From assembly GCF_001636345.1 (NCBI RefSeq), contig NZ_KV440945.1, positions 2,519,631 through 2,583,630 on the forward strand: a stretch of DNA of 64,000 nucleotides, given 5' to 3'. Each line of letters begins with the position of its first letter. Position 1 is the stretch's first letter. The position numbers were made by a program, and so were the translations under genes. Positions 43,311 to 52,523 of the stretch are shown here, piece by piece. The notes below the pieces were generated by a model that was not told the origin of the DNA, did no database searches, and worked only from the letters and a program-made list of their open reading frames with translations. The stretch comes from Cytobacillus gottheilii. Its GTDB lineage: Bacteria; Bacillota; Bacilli; Bacillales; Cytobacillaceae.

Positions 43311-43333
43311 AAGCCGCTAATTGAATAAGCGGC
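43311..43333 (-). terminator. Terminator after the symporter gene
   Basis: GCCGCT/AGCGGC stem, nine-base loop, T-run on the minus strand. Confidence 0.85.
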
Positions 43334-43349
43334 ATAATGATAAAAGATA

Positions 43350-44834
43350 TTACACAATTTTATTTCGTTTCAATTCTGTTTTTAAGTAGGTTAAGAACTC
43401 ATCTGCTTTTTCTTTTGGTGCTTTGGTGATCAAGCTGACAGCTATAAAGAGAACAGTCGATATTGAAATGCCCCATAATCCTGATGCTAGTCCCAATGGC
43501 TTGATTTTAAATAATTCAAACAGTATGACAATTATTCCACTCACCGTAACACTCGTTAATACCCCAGCAGCTGTTCCTCTTTTCCAGAAGAATGCACCGA
43601 TAATCGCTGGTACGGCAACCAGCAGGCCTGCAGAGGATGCAACTGATAAGACCGCAATTAAGCTAACATTTGACTGTGCAAATAAATACGCTAATATGGC
43701 AATCACAGGGATCACGATTTTCCCAACTAATAACTGCTGCCGGTCATCACTGTTTTTCTTGATATTCCCATAGACATCTCTGGCAAAAAGGGAGGATAAC
43801 GTTAATAAAATGGAATCAATGGTAGAAATCGCTGCAGCCATGATTCCAACCATAACGATCGCACCTAAAATCGGCGGAACTAATTCAGATGAAAGTATTC
43901 TTGGTGTCGCCAAATCGGCATTTGCCAAATCCGGAAACATAACAGATGCAGAAAAGCCCCATACAACAGACACCATCGTATAAATAAATCCGAAGATTAA
44001 AAAACCCATTAGCATTGTTCTTAAGCTTTTTAATGAGGCAGGCATAAAGAGTCTTTGGCTGACCTGCGGATTTGACAGGCTAAAGAAAAACCAAGGCACG
44101 GTCAATCCTAAAAACGTTAAGAAGCTGAAGTAGCCATTACCGGGAACCGATAATGCCTGCGGCTCATTTGCTTTTAATGTATCAAAGAATTCTCCTACTC
44201 CGCCTAAGCCGTGGATGATTAGCAATACAACCACCGTTGATGTAATAATCATCATTAAGGCCTGCAGGGAATCTGTCCAGGCAACAGAACGAATACCTGC
44301 AATATAAGAAAAGACGATTGCCAGCACAGTTGCAATAATAACCCCGGTTGTGAACGGAATGGCATTGTTGGTCATTCCCTGCAATAAATACCCCACTCCT
44401 GCAAGCTGGACTGCACTATATGGAATTAAAAATAAACAACTAAATAATGAGACCACAAAAGCTACTTTTTTACTTTTATACCGATCTCCCAGCATCTCTG
44501 ATGGAGTGACATATCCATATTTCTTTCCAACGAGCCAAAATCGCGGTCCAAAAAAAGCGACTAATGATACACCCATAAAATAAATAATTTCAAAACCGTA
44601 TGCTCCAACGCCGCCCGTATATGTAAGACCTGCCAAACCAACAAGCATAAAAGCACTATAGGTTGTCGCACTATAGCTTAACGCCGAGACAAAACCGTTC
44701 AGCTTGCGGTCACCTAGAAAATAGCTGGTCATATTTGTTTGTTTGCCGCTCCGTGATAAATATGCAATAAATAAAGATACGATAATATAAATAGCGATCG
44801 TCCACCACACTAAGTTTGTACTCAAGCTACTCAC
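43350..44834 (-). CDS. Sodium:solute symporter (PanF/YodF-like)
   Basis: 494 residues with about thirteen helices, SSS family. Marks are ALSYSATTYSAFMLVGLAGLT-type helix 2 (ALSYSATTYSAFMLVGLAG), RFWLVGKKYGYVTPSEMLGDRY and AAAISTIDSILLTLSSLFARDVY, with the sodium-site residues. The pantothenate transporter PanF and B. subtilis YodF share this pattern. A 60-residue membrane protein overlaps its start by 8 bp, the same arrangement as yhdT-panF in E. coli, which supports a PanF-like role. The substrate remains an inference. A terminator follows. Confidence 0.9.
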   Translation of the reverse strand: MSSLSTNLVWWTIAIYIIVSLFIAYLSRSGKQTNMTSYFLGDRKLNGFVSALSYSATTYSAFMLVGLAGLTYTGGVGAYGFEIIYFMGVSLVAFFGPRFWLVGKKYGYVTPSEMLGDRYKSKKVAFVVSLFSCLFLIPYSAVQLAGVGYLLQGMTNNAIPFTTGVIIATVLAIVFSYIAGIRSVAWTDSLQALMMIITSTVVVLLIIHGLGGVGEFFDTLKANEPQALSVPGNGYFSFLTFLGLTVPWFFFSLSNPQVSQRLFMPASLKSLRTMLMGFLIFGFIYTMVSVVWGFSASVMFPDLANADLATPRILSSELVPPILGAIVMVGIMAAAISTIDSILLTLSSLFARDVYGNIKKNSDDRQQLLVGKIVIPVIAILAYLFAQSNVSLIAVLSVASSAGLLVAVPAIIGAFFWKRGTAAGVLTSVTVSGIIVILFELFKIKPLGLASGLWGISISTVLFIAVSLITKAPKEKADEFLTYLKTELKRNKIV

Positions 44835-45009
44835 CCCAATTCTTTGATAATATGTAATTAATCATAATAATAATAACTGCTAAAACGGTCCATAATAAGA
44901 AGCTTCCGTACCACGCTTCCACGTTTGTTAATACAGTAAAAGGAAGCAAATAGCCTAATAAAACAATGGCAAGGACGGCTAATGCCCATTTTAATTCTCT
45001 CGACTTCAT
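44827..45009 (-). CDS. Small membrane partner of the symporter (YhdT-like)
   Basis: 60 residues with two membrane helices and little else. GGGGTGATCAA precedes the ATG, and the last codons overlap the symporter start by 8 bp, so the two are made together. In E. coli the small YhdT (DUF997) is encoded just upstream of panF; the likeness here rests on size, topology and place. Confidence 0.8.
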   Translation of the reverse strand: MKSRELKWALAVLAIVLLGYLLPFTVLTNVEAWYGSFLLWTVLAVIIIMINYILSKNWGE

Positions 45010-45091
45010 TTGATCACCCCTATTTTTATGAATCCTATTACATTATACATCAGAATATACAGGTGTAAAGACACTTATCATTAAAACCTAC

Positions 45092-45133
45092 AAAAATAGC
45101 TCTAACACTTGTAAACGTGTTAGAGCTATTTTT
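45092..45133. terminator. Strong bidirectional terminator upstream of the symporter unit
   Basis: AAAAATAGCTCTAACAC and its exact complement around an eight-base loop. It closes the leftward rtcB unit and would also stop readthrough in the other direction. Confidence 0.93.
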
Positions 45134-45163
45134 AGCTTTATCTTTTAATGTAAAGTTTATTCA

Positions 45164-46342
45164 CTACCCTTTGAAATTATATAGGGGTTTTATCACTTCA
45201 ACGATTTCCGCCGTATCAGCTATGCTTTTTTCAATTTCTTTTGCTGGTTTATAGGCTTGAGGTGCCTCATCCAATGTCTTCTTTGAAACAGATGTAGTCC
45301 ATACATTCTTCATTGATTTCTGAAAGCTCTCTAAACTAATTTGCGCCTTTGCTTTTGAGCGGCTCAGCATTCTGCCAGCCCCATGTGGAGCAGAAAAATT
45401 CCATGCGGCATTTCCTTTGCCGACAGCTAAAATACTGCCGTCTCTCATATTTAGTGGAATGATGAGCTGCTGCTTACTTTTTGCAGAAGCAGCACCTTTA
45501 CGCAGAATCATTTCATTCAAATCAATATAATTATGCGGACAATCAAAAGTTTCGATTATGTCCTTATGCCATTTCATTCCTTTTAGAATGGTATTTGCCA
45601 TCTGCGCACGGTTGGCAGCTGCAAAGTTTTGGGCAATATTCATATCGTGTAAATAATGCTGAAGGTCCTCACCCTGTACATAGGATAACTCGTAAGGAAT
45701 TTTGCGGTCATTACGCAAGCCTTCTGTTTGCTCAGCAGCTTCTAAATCACCATGCTCTTTCAGATCTTTCATCTGAATTTTTAACTCTTTTCTTTCATCA
45801 GATAGTTTTTGATATGCTGTCTCTTGGTGATATTCGGCGATCTCTTTGCCTAAGATTCTGCTGCCGCTATGAATGACAAGATAAATGGCGTTTTTTCCTT
45901 CATTTATTTCGATAAAATGGTTGCCTCCCCCAAGTGTGCCAAGGCTTCTCTGTGCCCACCCCTGATGAATGGACGCATGTACACCACTTAGGTCAAAGGC
46001 TGCTTGCGGCTGATCAAATGTTTGATGCCCGCTCGGAATTCTTGCACGGATCAATTGATCCAGTTTTTCAAAATTCATTTTGATGCGGCCTTTTTTTATT
46101 TTAGCTACATATAAACCACAGCCAATATCAACGCCAACTAGGCTAGGCACAACCTTATTGGACACCGTCATGGTTGTTCCAATAACGCTCCCTATTCCGG
46201 AATGCGTATCAGGCATTATGCGAATGGTGCTTTCCTTCGCAAATTCCTGGTTACATAGAGTAATAATTTGCCCGATCGTGGCGTCATCCACCATGTCTGT
46301 ATAGCAAATTGCTTCATTGTATTTTCCTTTTAACGTTAACAT
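45164..46342 (-). CDS. RtcB-family RNA ligase
   Basis: About 392 residues. Metal and nucleotide motifs of RtcB are present: SLVGVDIGCGLYVAKI (Mn-binding Asp/Cys), SLGTLGGGNHFIEI, VIHSGSR and the GMP-accepting His in SAPHGAGRMLSRS. RtcB joins 2',3'-cyclic phosphate or 3'-phosphate RNA ends to 5'-OH ends using GTP and Mn, in repair of tRNA or rRNA. The ATG at 46342 has GAGGAG eight bases upstream and is preferred over 46348. No archease or RtcA gene is next to it; the gene upstream encodes a DUF4026/DUF2314 protein 117 bp away. Confidence 0.9.
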   Translation of the reverse strand: MLTLKGKYNEAICYTDMVDDATIGQIITLCNQEFAKESTIRIMPDTHSGIGSVIGTTMTVSNKVVPSLVGVDIGCGLYVAKIKKGRIKMNFEKLDQLIRARIPSGHQTFDQPQAAFDLSGVHASIHQGWAQRSLGTLGGGNHFIEINEGKNAIYLVIHSGSRILGKEIAEYHQETAYQKLSDERKELKIQMKDLKEHGDLEAAEQTEGLRNDRKIPYELSYVQGEDLQHYLHDMNIAQNFAAANRAQMANTILKGMKWHKDIIETFDCPHNYIDLNEMILRKGAASAKSKQQLIIPLNMRDGSILAVGKGNAAWNFSAPHGAGRMLSRSKAKAQISLESFQKSMKNVWTTSVSKKTLDEAPQAYKPAKEIEKSIADTAEIVEVIKPLYNFKG

Positions 46343-46459
46343 CTGCATTTCTCCTCACTTTTTGTCAGCGAGAAATGAGATCATTTCCCGCTTCTTTAAA
46401 CGGTTAGAACCTCTTTGTTTTGTACTGTCATTGGAAACGCCACCTTTCATAGAATAAAA

Positions 46460-47809
46460 TTATTTAAGAAATTGATATAAATTAGTTGGATTAATCATAT
46501 CTTCTTCTCTGTATATGACCCAATCTGTTAATTGATTAAAATTCAGTGTATATTCATGGTCTTTTTTCATATCAGGCAAAAAATAAGGTTCATTCAATAA
46601 GATGCCTGATACTTCTTGATCAGTTATGTGTGTAACTTCAAACCACATATGTTCATGTTCTTCCTCTGCATATGGAATACCGATTTTTACTAGAAATTGA
46701 AACTCATCTTCATCTCCATATGTATCACGAATATTAGCAAAATAACCAAAGCTTTGTTTGGCGTTGTATGCCATTCGTTCCGTTTCGCTTGTCGTTTTGA
46801 AAAACATTAAACCTTCATTTAATGTAAATTCGACATCAAAGCAGACTATACTGTCATCATTTCCGTCGTATTGAAATAATAAGCAGGATGGCTGCTGGTG
46901 TATATCATCCCGATCGTCCATATTACCTAAAAATTCGAATGATGCATCCAGCGGCTGTAATCGAATTTCTTCATTTTCGATGTCTTTTAAGTTTGTAACC
47001 TTCGTTTTTTTTCCGACGTACGAAAGAGCTTCTTCCCAGGGTACAGCAATCACTCGTATGTCCCCTTCTTGGCTATGTGCAATAATCGCTGGCTCATTTA
47101 ACGGCACATAGCCATGCTCAAAACAATTATGAACAAACGTGCTAAAAAGGTCAGGAATCCCATAATAAGAAGATAGTCTGCTAGGAATAATCAGTTCCAC
47201 TTCCGTAAGACCCGTTCGAAGAAGGCCATGTGTGTGGAACCAGTACTGTGAATCCCTTTCTTCGCCTCCATCTTCATAGATCGAATGAATAATATATAAA
47301 TCTTGTATATCTGGCAGCAAGTCGTTCCCCACATAATAGGAAATATATTCTTTTGTAATAACCTTCATGGCTGCACTATGATCTAATACAAATAATAAAT
47401 CTGGAGCTACCCGCCAAATAAATTCCAGCTGGTTATAATATGCAATTAGTGCATCACCTTGAAAAAGAGTACGGATAAAAACTTCTGTCCCATTTTTGGC
47501 TTCTTCATAAACTGATTCTTCTAATAACGTGCCTTGACGAAAAAAATCTTTATATTCGATGCCTTCTGGTGCTTGGTTTACTTCAATTTCATAGGGAAGA
47601 ATGATGTCTCCGTACTGTAATTCAATCATCATTCCCGCTTCGTCTTCATGTACAATATGACAGTTTAGTTCATCACTGTTTAATGCAAATATTCGCTCCT
47701 TCATTTGCTCAAGTGTGATTACACCTGGCAAAACGGCGATCATATCAGAAAAAGCGCGCTCTAGTGTTCCTTCTTTTGCTGCGCGGTAAATGTCCGTTTG
47801 CTGTTCCAT
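46460..47809 (-). CDS. DUF4026 protein with C-terminal DUF2314-like domain
   Basis: About 449 residues, acidic and soluble. The bulk fits DUF4026. The last ~90 residues read like DUF2314 (EFQFLVKIGIPY, HMWFEVTHITDQEVSGILLN, NEPYFLPDMKKDHEYTL, LTDWVIY). Function unknown; DUF2314 proteins are small cytoplasmic proteins found in many bacteria. The ATG at 47809 has GAGGAG eight bases upstream. It lies before rtcB on the same strand, so the two may be cotranscribed, but a promoter in the 117-bp gap is possible. Confidence 0.78.
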   Translation of the reverse strand: MEQQTDIYRAAKEGTLERAFSDMIAVLPGVITLEQMKERIFALNSDELNCHIVHEDEAGMMIELQYGDIILPYEIEVNQAPEGIEYKDFFRQGTLLEESVYEEAKNGTEVFIRTLFQGDALIAYYNQLEFIWRVAPDLLFVLDHSAAMKVITKEYISYYVGNDLLPDIQDLYIIHSIYEDGGEERDSQYWFHTHGLLRTGLTEVELIIPSRLSSYYGIPDLFSTFVHNCFEHGYVPLNEPAIIAHSQEGDIRVIAVPWEEALSYVGKKTKVTNLKDIENEEIRLQPLDASFEFLGNMDDRDDIHQQPSCLLFQYDGNDDSIVCFDVEFTLNEGLMFFKTTSETERMAYNAKQSFGYFANIRDTYGDEDEFQFLVKIGIPYAEEEHEHMWFEVTHITDQEVSGILLNEPYFLPDMKKDHEYTLNFNQLTDWVIYREEDMINPTNLYQFLK

Positions 47810-47936
47810 CGGAATCACTCCTCACTATTTGATTTAAAATCTAGAATCTTAGCCGCAACCATTGTTTTCCACTATCATTGTAGCTGTGTTTTTTAGATAA
47901 TTCAATCTTCATAGTGGAAATTCAATTAATCAAAAG

Positions 47937-47964
47937 AAAAAACAGCGATTTGGCTGTTTTTTTC
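47937..47964. terminator. Terminator-like hairpin between divergent genes
   Basis: AAAAAACAGC/GCTGTTTTTT around a six-base loop. It lies upstream of both neighbours (one read left, one right), so it may be a leader hairpin of the YeiH-type gene or a relic. Confidence 0.65.
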
Positions 47965-48019
47965 TATAATAAAAGATAAACTGTTACTTAGATTTATTTT
48001 TGGAAGTGAGGTACATCGA

Positions 48020-49036
48020 ATGGTTGCTAAATTTTATGGATGGATGAAAACATTTTTTCCTGGTATTTTATTTGTTCTTTTGATTGCTCTTCTGGCAAAC
48101 TATTTAGGCAGCATGTTTCCAGTTGTTGGCGGAGCTATTTTTAGTATTTTAATTGGTTTTATGATCAGACAATTTTTTGGTGTTCCCAGCTTTTTGGGAC
48201 CTGGGGTTGGCTATACGTTAAAAAAACTGCTGAAGCTGGCCATTATACTCCTCGGCTTCAGCTTTAGTTTCGCCGAAATTGCCAGTGTTGGTGTTGATGC
48301 CCTTGTTATTGTTATCATTGCCGTCATTTCAGGTGTTTTCCTTACCTTTTTCATTAGCAGGCTTGCAGGATTGCATGGCAATATTCCCCTATTAATTGGT
48401 CTTGGAACAGGAATTTGCGGAGCGACAGCAATCGTCACATCCAGTTCCATCATTAAAGCAAAAGAAGAAGAAACATTATATGCGGTAAATACCATTTTTG
48501 CATTTAATGTGCTGGCCGTTTTTATTTATCCCTTAATTGGAAACATGCTGAACATGTCCCATCATGAATTCGGTGTTTGGGCTGGAGCAGCGATTCATGA
48601 TACATCTTCTGTCGTTGCTGCTGGATACAGCTTTAGCAATGAAGCAGGTGATACCTCTGTTGTTGTAAAGCTGATGCGCACATTGCTGCTTGTTCCTGCA
48701 GCTATTGGTTTATCATTTTTAATTTCAATGAAATCGGCACAAATTGACGGTGCCGAAACCAAATGGACAGCAATAAAAAAATCGTTTCCTGTTTTTATTT
48801 TATTTTTTGCGGGAGCAGCTGCCCTAAACTCCTTCATCTCACTGCCTGAAAGCTGGACAGATCAAACGAGCAGCATGGCCAAATTTATCATTATCATGGT
48901 CATGGCCAGTGTCGGACTAGGCACCGATATCAAAAAAATTAAAGCCGCTGGGCTGCGTCCGCTCCTCGTTGGCCTTGTATCTTCTGCAATTATGGGCGGA
49001 ATTAGTTTGGCGCTGGTTTTGTATGCGTCACAGTGA
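48020..49036 (+). CDS. YeiH-family putative sulfate exporter (UPF0324)
   Basis: 338 residues with about ten helices. Family features are the FFPGILFVLLIALLANYL start, GPGVGYTLKKLLKLAIILLG, IGLGTGICGATAIVTSSS and WAGAAIHDTSSVVAAGYS, then ASVGLGTDIKKIKAAGLRP. YeiH proteins are membrane transporters, proposed for sulfate or related anions. Usually a CysL/LysR-type regulator is nearby; none is here. The last codons (for YASQ and the stop) lie inside a copy of the TCACAGTGACGCCCC repeat, so the C terminus may have been rewritten by that element. Confidence 0.88.
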   Translation: MVAKFYGWMKTFFPGILFVLLIALLANYLGSMFPVVGGAIFSILIGFMIRQFFGVPSFLGPGVGYTLKKLLKLAIILLGFSFSFAEIASVGVDALVIVIIAVISGVFLTFFISRLAGLHGNIPLLIGLGTGICGATAIVTSSSIIKAKEEETLYAVNTIFAFNVLAVFIYPLIGNMLNMSHHEFGVWAGAAIHDTSSVVAAGYSFSNEAGDTSVVVKLMRTLLLVPAAIGLSFLISMKSAQIDGAETKWTAIKKSFPVFILFFAGAAALNSFISLPESWTDQTSSMAKFIIIMVMASVGLGTDIKKIKAAGLRPLLVGLVSSAIMGGISLALVLYASQ

Positions 49037-49073
49037 CGCCCCGGAAAATCTTGTTTCACAGAAATGTTTCACG
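49026..49073 (+). repeat. Dispersed repeat, copy 1 (TCACAGTGACGCCCC element)
   Basis: CGTCACAGTGACGCCCCGG followed by CTTGTTTCACAGAAATGTTTCAC. It starts inside the yeiH-like stop region and is followed 24 bp later by the terminator hairpin. Same orientation as copies 2 and 3. Confidence 0.88.
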
Positions 49074-49096
49074 CCAAATTCTTGGCCATATAATAG

Positions 49097-49136
49097 AAAA
49101 AATGCAAGGCTGCCGCTGTGTAGCCTTGCATTTTTT
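49097..49136. terminator. Bidirectional terminator between yeiH-like and ydaM-like genes
   Basis: AAAAAATGCAAGGCT and its exact complement AGCCTTGCATTTTTT around a ten-base loop. Confidence 0.92.
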
Positions 49137-49214
49137 ATTTCAATATTTTTCATCAGATAAAGCCGAAAAACGTCTAATCCTGCGCTTTCCCGAGAAATAT
49201 TTAAGTGCAAATCC

Positions 49215-50471
49215 TTATGAGGTTTGTTTATACCGCTGCGTTTTATACCAAACGACATCCTGCTTTAGCAGCACTCTTTTCGCTTCTAAATATAGAGAAT
49301 AAACAACAAGTGCAAGCCAGATTTGCGAATAAGTGAAATACATAAGGATGACGGCTAGCATATTTTTAAAGGTGGCTTGCTCTTTTTCAATACTCAATGC
49401 CAGCATAATCTCAGTCATATACAAAAGGAAAGCCAGAACTAGTAAGACTAAGGATATCCCGCCTGCTGAAATATCTAAATCCATAAATAGATTGAGCACA
49501 AACAATAAATTTGAAACGAGTACTCCTGCTAGAAACAGCATATAGGTAAAGAGAAAATAAAAGAGATCGAGATAGACTTTTTTGTTTTTCAGCTGGAAAA
49601 ACTGAATTAGGAATTTCAAAATAACATATTGGTTGCCTCTTGCCCACCTTGTCCTCTGCTTCCACCATACCTTAAAGGTTTCTGGTTCCTGTTCCCACGT
49701 AATTGCTGCTGGAAAAAAGCGAATATGATAGCCAAGGTTGTAAACACGAATACTCAATTCTGTATCTTCCGACAAGGCTCGCTCATCCCATCCCCCTAAT
49801 TCTTCTAAAATAGATCTCCGAATAGCAAAATTAGTGCCAGGAATGGTTGTCAGTTTAAACCAAAACCATCTTCCAGCCTGAGCGAGCCACTGAAACGTAA
49901 TGGTCTCAATATTTATAAAGGATGTCAGCATATTTTTATTTGCATTGAGAACTCGAAATTTGCCAACAACTGCTCCAGCCTTTTGATCGTTTTGCAACGC
50001 TTGTGCAAGATAATAAACGGCATCCTCTTCCGGCTGATTATCAGCATCATAAACAACGATATATTCACCGGTTGCCGCCACAAGCCCTGAATTTAAGGCA
50101 CCAGATTTACCTCTGCCTGCATAGGGCGGCTTTGTATGAATGGCTTTAATAAAGGAATAGGCTCTTGCATACTTATTAATAATTGAGCCTGTATTGTCAG
50201 TCGAGTTGTCATTCACAATAATAAGCTCTAATCTCTTGCGCGGATATTTAAGACGAATCATTGCCTCAATCGTATTCTCAATCACCACTTCTTCATTATG
50301 GGCAGGAATGATAATACTTACCTTTGGGTAATATGCCATCCGTTTTTCCCATAAATCTGCTTTTTTCTGATATCTTAAGAAATGCATATATCCGCCTTGC
50401 ATCAGAAACATATGATAAACAAGCATAAACCAGATCAGAAACAGGCTGAGATAAAAAAGAAAATTAACCAT
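49215..50471 (-). CDS. Membrane processive glycosyltransferase GT2 (YdaM-like)
   Basis: 418 residues. An N-terminal helix is followed by a GT2 domain with VSIIIPAHNEEVVIENTIEAM, VNDNSTDNT, VVYDADNQPE (DxD), LSEDTELSIR (the TED-type motif) and QRTRW (QxxRW), then about four helices. This is the layout of PNAG/cellulose-like synthases. B. subtilis YdaM has nearly the same length (about 420). The ATG at 50471, with AAAGGGGAAATATT before it, is preferred over an upstream frame reaching 50555. It overlaps the DUF2334 gene by 8 bp, which is the YdaL-like partner. Confidence 0.9.
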   Translation of the reverse strand: MVNFLFYLSLFLIWFMLVYHMFLMQGGYMHFLRYQKKADLWEKRMAYYPKVSIIIPAHNEEVVIENTIEAMIRLKYPRKRLELIIVNDNSTDNTGSIINKYARAYSFIKAIHTKPPYAGRGKSGALNSGLVAATGEYIVVYDADNQPEEDAVYYLAQALQNDQKAGAVVGKFRVLNANKNMLTSFINIETITFQWLAQAGRWFWFKLTTIPGTNFAIRRSILEELGGWDERALSEDTELSIRVYNLGYHIRFFPAAITWEQEPETFKVWWKQRTRWARGNQYVILKFLIQFFQLKNKKVYLDLFYFLFTYMLFLAGVLVSNLLFVLNLFMDLDISAGGISLVLLVLAFLLYMTEIMLALSIEKEQATFKNMLAVILMYFTYSQIWLALVVYSLYLEAKRVLLKQDVVWYKTQRYKQTS

Positions 50472-52215
50472 AATATTTCCCCTTTTCGGTCCGCATGCGC
50501 CGTATCTTAATAATGACTGCATAGAGCACAAACAGAACAACCATCCCGCCGGCACTTAGTGCAAATAACCACATTGTATTGTCAGCGGTTGATTTCACTT
50601 TTGGATTATAAAACTCTGGTGAGTCTTTTAATAGCTCAAAATATTCTACGTTTACACTCAGTTCCTCTGTTTCTTCAGCAGTTACAGTAATGTTATCAAC
50701 TTGGACCACATTGCTTGTTTGCTGCAGATCAATCCATTGCAAATTAGGAATCTGCTCCATCCGGCCGATCAGCTCTTTAAATTTTTCCACCCCTAAATAC
50801 GGATGATAAAATCCAGCAATATAACCATCTCTGACCACGGTCATCTCCTCTGCCTTTTTCATCATTTCATCAATTGCATGAGGATTATCAGGCTCAACAT
50901 AGCCGATTGTTTCAGGCAGAAGATTCATCCCATGTAAAAAGGTCGGACTCGTAGCGTATGGTGCTGGTGCCATGATCTGCCAATCACGATCTCCCAGCTG
51001 CAGCTGACCTATATAGGTCGAGAAGTGTTCAGACAGGATTTCATATCCGCTTTGGCTCATCGTATAATGTGGTGCTTCAAAGGCATATGGGATGAGCCCA
51101 TAACTGACTAAATCCTGAATTCCCTTTGTCACTTTCGTTTTAATATAGTCAACTTCAAATGCCTTTTGCTTCGCTAAAAACGCTAAATATTCATCTTCTG
51201 TCTGAAAGTCACTTCTTTGTTTTTTTTCGGGCGTTTCATCAGGAGGCACCGTTATTGGCATGTTGGCATCCACATCCCAAAATTCAAATCCCTCTCCTGT
51301 CTCATCAGCTTTGTATTGATGTGTGTATCCATGCAGAATAATTCGCCCTCCATTTTCCTGCATATATTTCAGCACTTCTAATAGCTTTGGAAAGTCTCCG
51401 AAATGATACTCATCACCTGTTTCTGGATTACGATAAATCGGAATGACAGAAATAATATAGGGTATCTCTTTTTCTATGAATATATCGGCAATTTCCTTCA
51501 TGATGGTATGATCGGTTAATGGATGGATATCTTCCAGTCGAAGATAAGCAGGATGTCCTTCTGGATGATCAGCTTTAAACACTTCATGAAAAACCTCGCC
51601 TAAATAGGTGGAAAACAAGGAATCAATCTGATAGGAAGCATGATAGTAAAGCTCATTCTTTTTTATAAAAAGTGGATACTCTTTTCCGTTTCCTGCCCCT
51701 TTAACTAGCACCTCGGCTTCTTTTAAGTCTTTCATTTGAAAAATAAGCCGATCCCCAAGCTCGTTTTTCTTATTTCCTTCCACCAGCACTAATTCATTAA
51801 TTAATACATTGTCACCGAACTGGATAAAATCATAATCATCTCCCAAATACTCCACATTATAGCCTAATGCGACCTTAGTTTTTGTAAAAGAATCAAATAA
51901 TGATCCGACTTTAGCTGGCAGAACTTCTACCACTTCTCCGTAGTAAAAAAGAACGTCTGCATCTTGAAGATCTGCTTCTTCAATCTCACTGCTAGGTAAA
52001 AATGTCATATTAGGAGAAAAATGGCCGATCAGCATATCTAGGAGCTTGATGTTTTCTGTGACCTTTCCTGTTTCAGATGAATACACAATTACAACATGCA
52101 GATCTGAATCTGAAACAGAATCTGCTTTAACTGATTGTTCAAAACATGATAGCAAAATTAGTAATAAAGATAAAAATACGCATTTGAACGATTTTCCATT
52201 CTTAATCACGATCAC
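50464..52215 (-). CDS. DUF2334 polysaccharide-deacetylase-like protein (YdaL-like)
   Basis: 583 residues: a signal peptide (KCVFLSLLLILLSCF), a large outer domain and a C-terminal membrane helix (MWLFALSAGGMVVLFVLYAVI) with a basic tail. The DUF2334 core shows YLRLEDIHPL with metal-binding acids, IILHGYTHQY with HxxxH, FEAPHYTMS and GFYHPYLG, a deacetylase-like set. The GTG start at 52215 has AAAGGATGATGA upstream. B. subtilis ydaL precedes ydaM in the ydaJKLMN polysaccharide operon; here only the L-M pair is kept, without the c-di-GMP receptor YdaK, YdaN or the YdaJ hydrolase. Confidence 0.88.
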   Translation of the reverse strand: MIVIKNGKSFKCVFLSLLLILLSCFEQSVKADSVSDSDLHVVIVYSSETGKVTENIKLLDMLIGHFSPNMTFLPSSEIEEADLQDADVLFYYGEVVEVLPAKVGSLFDSFTKTKVALGYNVEYLGDDYDFIQFGDNVLINELVLVEGNKKNELGDRLIFQMKDLKEAEVLVKGAGNGKEYPLFIKKNELYYHASYQIDSLFSTYLGEVFHEVFKADHPEGHPAYLRLEDIHPLTDHTIMKEIADIFIEKEIPYIISVIPIYRNPETGDEYHFGDFPKLLEVLKYMQENGGRIILHGYTHQYKADETGEGFEFWDVDANMPITVPPDETPEKKQRSDFQTEDEYLAFLAKQKAFEVDYIKTKVTKGIQDLVSYGLIPYAFEAPHYTMSQSGYEILSEHFSTYIGQLQLGDRDWQIMAPAPYATSPTFLHGMNLLPETIGYVEPDNPHAIDEMMKKAEEMTVVRDGYIAGFYHPYLGVEKFKELIGRMEQIPNLQWIDLQQTSNVVQVDNITVTAEETEELSVNVEYFELLKDSPEFYNPKVKSTADNTMWLFALSAGGMVVLFVLYAVIIKIRRMRTEKGKYYG

Positions 52216-52389
52216 TCATCATCCTTTTTGTTCGTTATATAGAATATATAACTATTATAAAAAGAACACAAAAAGGAAATTCCGCCAAATTATTACCCTT
52301 TTATACCATTTTCTTCAAATTTCTCGTGATTCTTATCGTTTTCAGATTTATTTGGATTTTTTGGTTTGGGCCGTTCGGGCCGTTCGGAC

Positions 52390-52437
52390 CGTCACAGTGA
52401 CGCCCCGGATTTTCTTGTTTCACAAAATGTTTCACAC
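52390..52437 (+). repeat. Dispersed repeat, copy 2
   Basis: CGTCACAGTGACGCCCCGG, then TTCTTGTTTCACAAAATGTTTCACAC in place and order as copy 1, nearly identical over about 48 bp. A hairpin TACAAGGA/TCCTTGTA (52444-52468) follows. Confidence 0.88.
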
Positions 52438-52443
52438 AAAAAA

Positions 52444-52468
52444 TACAAGGAATCATTATATCCTTGTA
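52444..52468 (-). terminator. Hairpin beside repeat copy 2
   Basis: TACAAGGA/TCCTTGTA with a nine-base loop and an A-run to its left, so it can act as a leftward terminator. No gene upstream on that strand uses it directly. Confidence 0.55.
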
Positions 52469-52523
52469 CTACTAGAAATAAGATATGAAGAGATTTAATG
52501 CTTTAGTACTAAATTTTTTAATG

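Noticed and set aside
47937-47964. Riboswitch before the YeiH-type gene
   Set aside because: Only one simple hairpin with a T-run is seen; no known aptamer core recognised.
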